17,105 nt of DNA from Hyphomonas sp. GTDB taxonomy: Bacteria > Pseudomonadota > Alphaproteobacteria > Caulobacterales > Hyphomonadaceae. The notes under the pieces were generated by a model that was not told where the DNA came from, searched no databases, and was given only the letters and a program-made list of their open reading frames with translations. Position 1 is the first letter of the stretch; each line of letters starts with the position of its first letter. This document shows positions 14,812 to 17,105 of the stretch, in pieces. The translations under genes and the position numbers were made by a program. Where the stretch lies: NCBI GenBank assembly GCA_003486945.1, contig DNFL01000388.1:1-17105 (forward strand), in the 5' to 3' direction.

Positions 14812-15699
14812 ATGCCCGCCGATGGGATGTCTGCACTGAGTCGCGGAAACGTGACCGACATCCCGGCACAGCAGGCAGACGCACGAATCATCGTCATCGG
14901 CAATGAGAAGGGCGGGGCCGGCAAGTCGACCGTCTCGATCCATCTCAGTGTTTCGCTGCTCACTATCGGCAAAAAGGTCGGCGTCATCGATCTGGACGTT
15001 CGCCAGCGCTCACTGACCCGCTACCTCGAAAACCGCGCGCGCTGGATGCAGAATACCGGCGCCAAGCTGTCCATGCCGGAGATCATCCGCGTCGAGGCGA
15101 GCCAGGAGCGCGATCTCGACAAGGCCGAAGTAGAAGAAAGCGAACGCTTCCTTGCCGCGTTGGCCCGGATGAAGCGCGAGTGCGATTTCATAATCATCGA
15201 TGCGCCCGGCGGCGACACCTTCCTCTCGCGCCTCGCGCACATGTATGCCGACACGCTGATCACGCCGCTGAATGACAGCTTCGTGGACTTCGACCTACTC
15301 GGCGATGTGAACCCGCAAACGCTGGAAGTGCTCCGCCCGAGCTTCTATTCCGAAATGGTCTGGGGCTGCCGCAAGAAGAAGGCGCAGACGTCGCGCCGGC
15401 CAATTGACTGGGTGGTGATGCGCAACCGCATGTCGCCGCTGGCGGCGCGCAACAAGGAACGCGTCGGCGGCGCGCTCGAGAACCTGTCAAAGCGCATCGG
15501 CTTCCGCCTTGCGCCCGGCCTTTCGGAACGCGTGATCTACCGCGAGCTTTTCCCGGCGGGCCTGACACTGCTGGACCTCACCGAACAATCCTCCAACGTT
15601 GCCTTCACGATGAGCCACAAGGCGGCCCGGCAGGAACTGCGCGACCTTCTGATCGTGCTGCAGCTGCCTGAACTCGCCGGCGTCGAGATCTCTTTCTGA
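14812..15699 (+). CDS. mipZ: MipZ, ParA-like ATPase positioning the division site
   Basis: A 295-aa ParA/MinD-superfamily ATPase. In Caulobacter, MipZ forms bipolar gradients through the ParB-origin complex and inhibits FtsZ polymerisation, restricting division to mid-cell. The deviant Walker A is NEKGGAGKST (31-40), with signature K33 and catalytic K38. DLDVRQRSLTRYLENR (60-75), FIIIDAPGGD (126-135, D130), TPLNDSFVDFDLLG (151-164), DWVVMRNR (199-206) and the run GFRLAPGLSERVIYRELFP (230-248) all match Caulobacter MipZ as I recall it, and not plasmid ParA. ATG at 14812 has GTGGAG (14798-14803) 8 bases upstream. It gives about 23 residues before the conserved core, longer than Caulobacter MipZ; ATG at 14827 would shorten this by five. 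Confidence 0.95.
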   Translation: MPADGMSALSRGNVTDIPAQQADARIIVIGNEKGGAGKSTVSIHLSVSLLTIGKKVGVIDLDVRQRSLTRYLENRARWMQNTGAKLSMPEIIRVEASQERDLDKAEVEESERFLAALARMKRECDFIIIDAPGGDTFLSRLAHMYADTLITPLNDSFVDFDLLGDVNPQTLEVLRPSFYSEMVWGCRKKKAQTSRRPIDWVVMRNRMSPLAARNKERVGGALENLSKRIGFRLAPGLSERVIYRELFPAGLTLLDLTEQSSNVAFTMSHKAARQELRDLLIVLQLPELAGVEISF

Positions 15700-15808
15700 C
15701 GCTGGGTCAAGGCGCGCTCGCCCTTGCCAGCTTTCCGCCCGCAAATTACGCCAAACCCCGCGAGAGCGCGTTCCCATTGAGAGAACGTGCCTGCCGGGAG
15801 GAATTTGT

Positions 15809-16948
15809 ATGAGCCAGGTCCGCAGCCAGGGACATGTCGAACCGCGCTTTGAAGCAGTGCGCGCAGCCTTCGAGTCGAACTTCGCCAATGGTGAAGAGAA
15901 TGGCGCCTGCTTCTGTATGACGTTGGAAGGCAAGCCGGTCGTCGATATCTGGGCAGGCCATGCAGACGAGGCGCAGACGCGCCCGTGGGAGAAGGACACG
16001 ATCGTCAACGTCTACTCGACGACCAAGACGATGACCGCGCTCACAGCTCTTTATCTGGCCGACAAGGGCGAACTCGACTTCACTGCGCCGGTTGCGAAAT
16101 ACTGGCCGGAGTTTGCCGCCAACGGGAAGTCGGACGTTACGGTCGCCCAGTTGATGAGCCATTCCGCTGGCCTTTCAGGCTGGAAAGAACCGCTGGTACG
16201 CGAAGACCTCTACGACTGGGAGAAGGCCACGAGCCTGCTCGCCGCGCAGGAGCCTTACTGGAAGCCTGGCACCGCGCCCGGCTACCATGCAATGACGCAG
16301 GGCTACCTTGTCGGCGAAGTTATCCGCCGCGTGGCCGGTGAAACCGTGGGCAAACTGTTCGCGAAGGAAATTTCCGGGCCTGTCGGTGCAGACTTTCACA
16401 TCGGTCTTCCGTCCACGGAGGATCATCGCGTCGCAGACCTGACGCCGCCGCCTGCGAGCGGCACTCTGGGCAATGGCTCGGCCGACGAACTCGTCACCAA
16501 CATGTCGAACAATCCGCCGATCAATCCCCTCGATACGCGCACCCGCGCCTGGCGCGGTGCGGAGATTCCGGCGGCAGGCGGCACGGGCAATGCGCGTTCG
16601 GTGGCGGCCGTGCAGTCGCTGATGGCGAATGGCGGTTGGGCGAATGGCAAGCAGATCCTGTCCGAAGCCGGCTGCCGCAGGGCGCTCGAGCTTCAGATCG
16701 AAGGCACCGACAAGATTCTCGGCATCCCGGTCCGCTATGGCCTCGGCTACGGCCTTGCGGGTGGTTCGGTGCCGTTCCCCAATCCGAACACCATCTTCTG
16801 GGGCGGCTATGGCGGCTCACTGGTCGTCATCGACATGGATGCGAAGGCCACCTACGCCTACGCCATGAACAAGATGGCCGCGACCACCACAGGCGACATG
16901 CGCGCCTTCACCATCCTGATGGCCGCCTGGGGCGCGATGGCTTCCTGA
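15809..16948 (+). CDS. Beta-lactamase-fold serine hydrolase (class C / EstB-type esterase)
   Basis: A 379-aa member of the serine beta-lactamase-like family, which includes esterases, lipolytic EstB-type enzymes and peptidases. The active-site set is S70 and K73 in YSTTK (69-73), Y159 in GYHAMTQGY, and WGGYGG (331-336) in place of the KTG/HTG strand. WKPGTAPGYH upstream of Y159 is typical of the EstB/LACTB side of the family, not of true AmpC enzymes. No signal peptide is seen, so it is probably cytoplasmic, which also argues against antibiotic resistance. ATG at 15809 has a strong GGAGG (15797-15801) 7 bases upstream. It stands alone between mipZ and tgt; the physiological substrate is unknown. 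Confidence 0.88.
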   Translation: MSQVRSQGHVEPRFEAVRAAFESNFANGEENGACFCMTLEGKPVVDIWAGHADEAQTRPWEKDTIVNVYSTTKTMTALTALYLADKGELDFTAPVAKYWPEFAANGKSDVTVAQLMSHSAGLSGWKEPLVREDLYDWEKATSLLAAQEPYWKPGTAPGYHAMTQGYLVGEVIRRVAGETVGKLFAKEISGPVGADFHIGLPSTEDHRVADLTPPPASGTLGNGSADELVTNMSNNPPINPLDTRTRAWRGAEIPAAGGTGNARSVAAVQSLMANGGWANGKQILSEAGCRRALELQIEGTDKILGIPVRYGLGYGLAGGSVPFPNPNTIFWGGYGGSLVVIDMDAKATYAYAMNKMAATTTGDMRAFTILMAAWGAMAS

Positions 16949-16958
16949 TCCCCGGAGC

Positions 16959-16987
16959 TTGGCTTCGTAAGGTCCAGCGCCTATAGC
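16959..16987 (+). promoter_or_regulatory. Probable promoter for leaderless tgt
   Basis: TTGGCT (16959-16964), a 17-base spacer and TATAGC (16982-16987) form a plausible sigma-70 type promoter. The ATG of tgt begins 8 bases after the -10, where transcription would start, and no Shine-Dalgarno sequence precedes it. A leaderless message is therefore likely. Confidence 0.5.
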
Positions 16988-16995
16988 CCCGGCGC

Positions 16996-17105
16996 ATGGC
17001 TACTTTTCCTTTTGAAATCCACGCGCGCGAGGGCAAGGCCCGCACCGGGCGGCTGAAAACGCCGCGTGGGGATATCCGCACGCCCGCCTTCATGCCGGTC
17101 GGCAC
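16996..17105 (+). CDS. tgt: Queuine/preQ1 tRNA-guanine transglycosylase (Tgt), N-terminal fragment
   Basis: The first 36 codons of a gene cut by the window end. The translation starts [18 protein letters not shown] and continues through [18 protein letters not shown]. This is the conserved start of bacterial Tgt, which exchanges guanine 34 of GUN-anticodon tRNAs for preQ1. The PAFMPVG stretch is strongly diagnostic. The ATG at 16996 lacks a ribosome site and lies just behind a good -10 element. The catalytic residues are outside the window, so the call rests on the N terminus only. Confidence 0.85.
   Translation, partial: MATFPFEIHAREGKARTGRLKTPRGDIRTPAFMPVG

Noticed and set aside
15809..16948. 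Antibiotic-resistance beta-lactamase
   Set aside because: No signal peptide, a WGGYGG motif instead of KTG and EstB-like context around Tyr159 point to an esterase or peptidase-like enzyme.

Overview
The window looks like a piece of chromosome from a GC-rich alphaproteobacterium, probably of the Caulobacterales/Hyphomonadaceae type. The best taxonomic marker is an unmistakable MipZ (the alphaproteobacterial FtsZ-positioning ATPase). The genes are tightly packed, with ATGA/TGATG stop-start overlaps, GTG starts and some genes without a clear Shine-Dalgarno sequence. No mobile element, rRNA, tRNA or CRISPR array is visible, and no gene-free stretch exceeds 300 bases.

Region 1 (1-8855) is a pectin/oligouronide catabolic locus, all on the + strand. 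It holds the 3' part of a secreted-type pectate lyase, a LacI-family regulator, kduI-kduD-kdgK (5-keto-4-deoxyuronate to 2-keto-3-deoxygluconate to KDPG), a complete three-subunit TRAP transporter (dctP-Q-M type) and a lipoprotein acetylesterase overlapping dctM. Two identical 18-bp operator-like sequences (TGACACCGGTTACCAAAA) stand before kduI and before the transporter genes. This suggests that the LacI protein controls two transcription units: degradation enzymes, and uptake plus esterase. Inferred working order: the extracellular lyase cuts the polymer, the esterase removes acetyl groups, TRAP imports the unsaturated uronate product, and KduI, KduD and KdgK convert it to KDPG. The KDPG aldolase and any oligogalacturonide lyase are not in this window.

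Region 2 (8856-13362) holds a UDP-glucuronate decarboxylase (UDP-xylose synthesis), a LysR-type regulator, a second LacI-family regulator related to the first, and hisC. The intergenic gaps are rich in dyad symmetries: a hairpin after the esterase, a 7-bp dyad before uxs, a probable terminator after uxs, a perfect 10-bp inverted repeat before the LysR gene, and a TGACAC-N9-GTGTCA dyad before the second LacI gene.

Region 3 (13346-17105) is housekeeping. panC (- strand) converges on hisC with a 17-bp overlap. An unrecognised 155-aa gene is divergent from panC across only 49 bp and lies just before mipZ. A class-C-beta-lactamase-fold serine hydrolase follows, and then the first 36 codons of tgt (queuine tRNA-ribosyltransferase), which appear to be read from a leaderless promoter.
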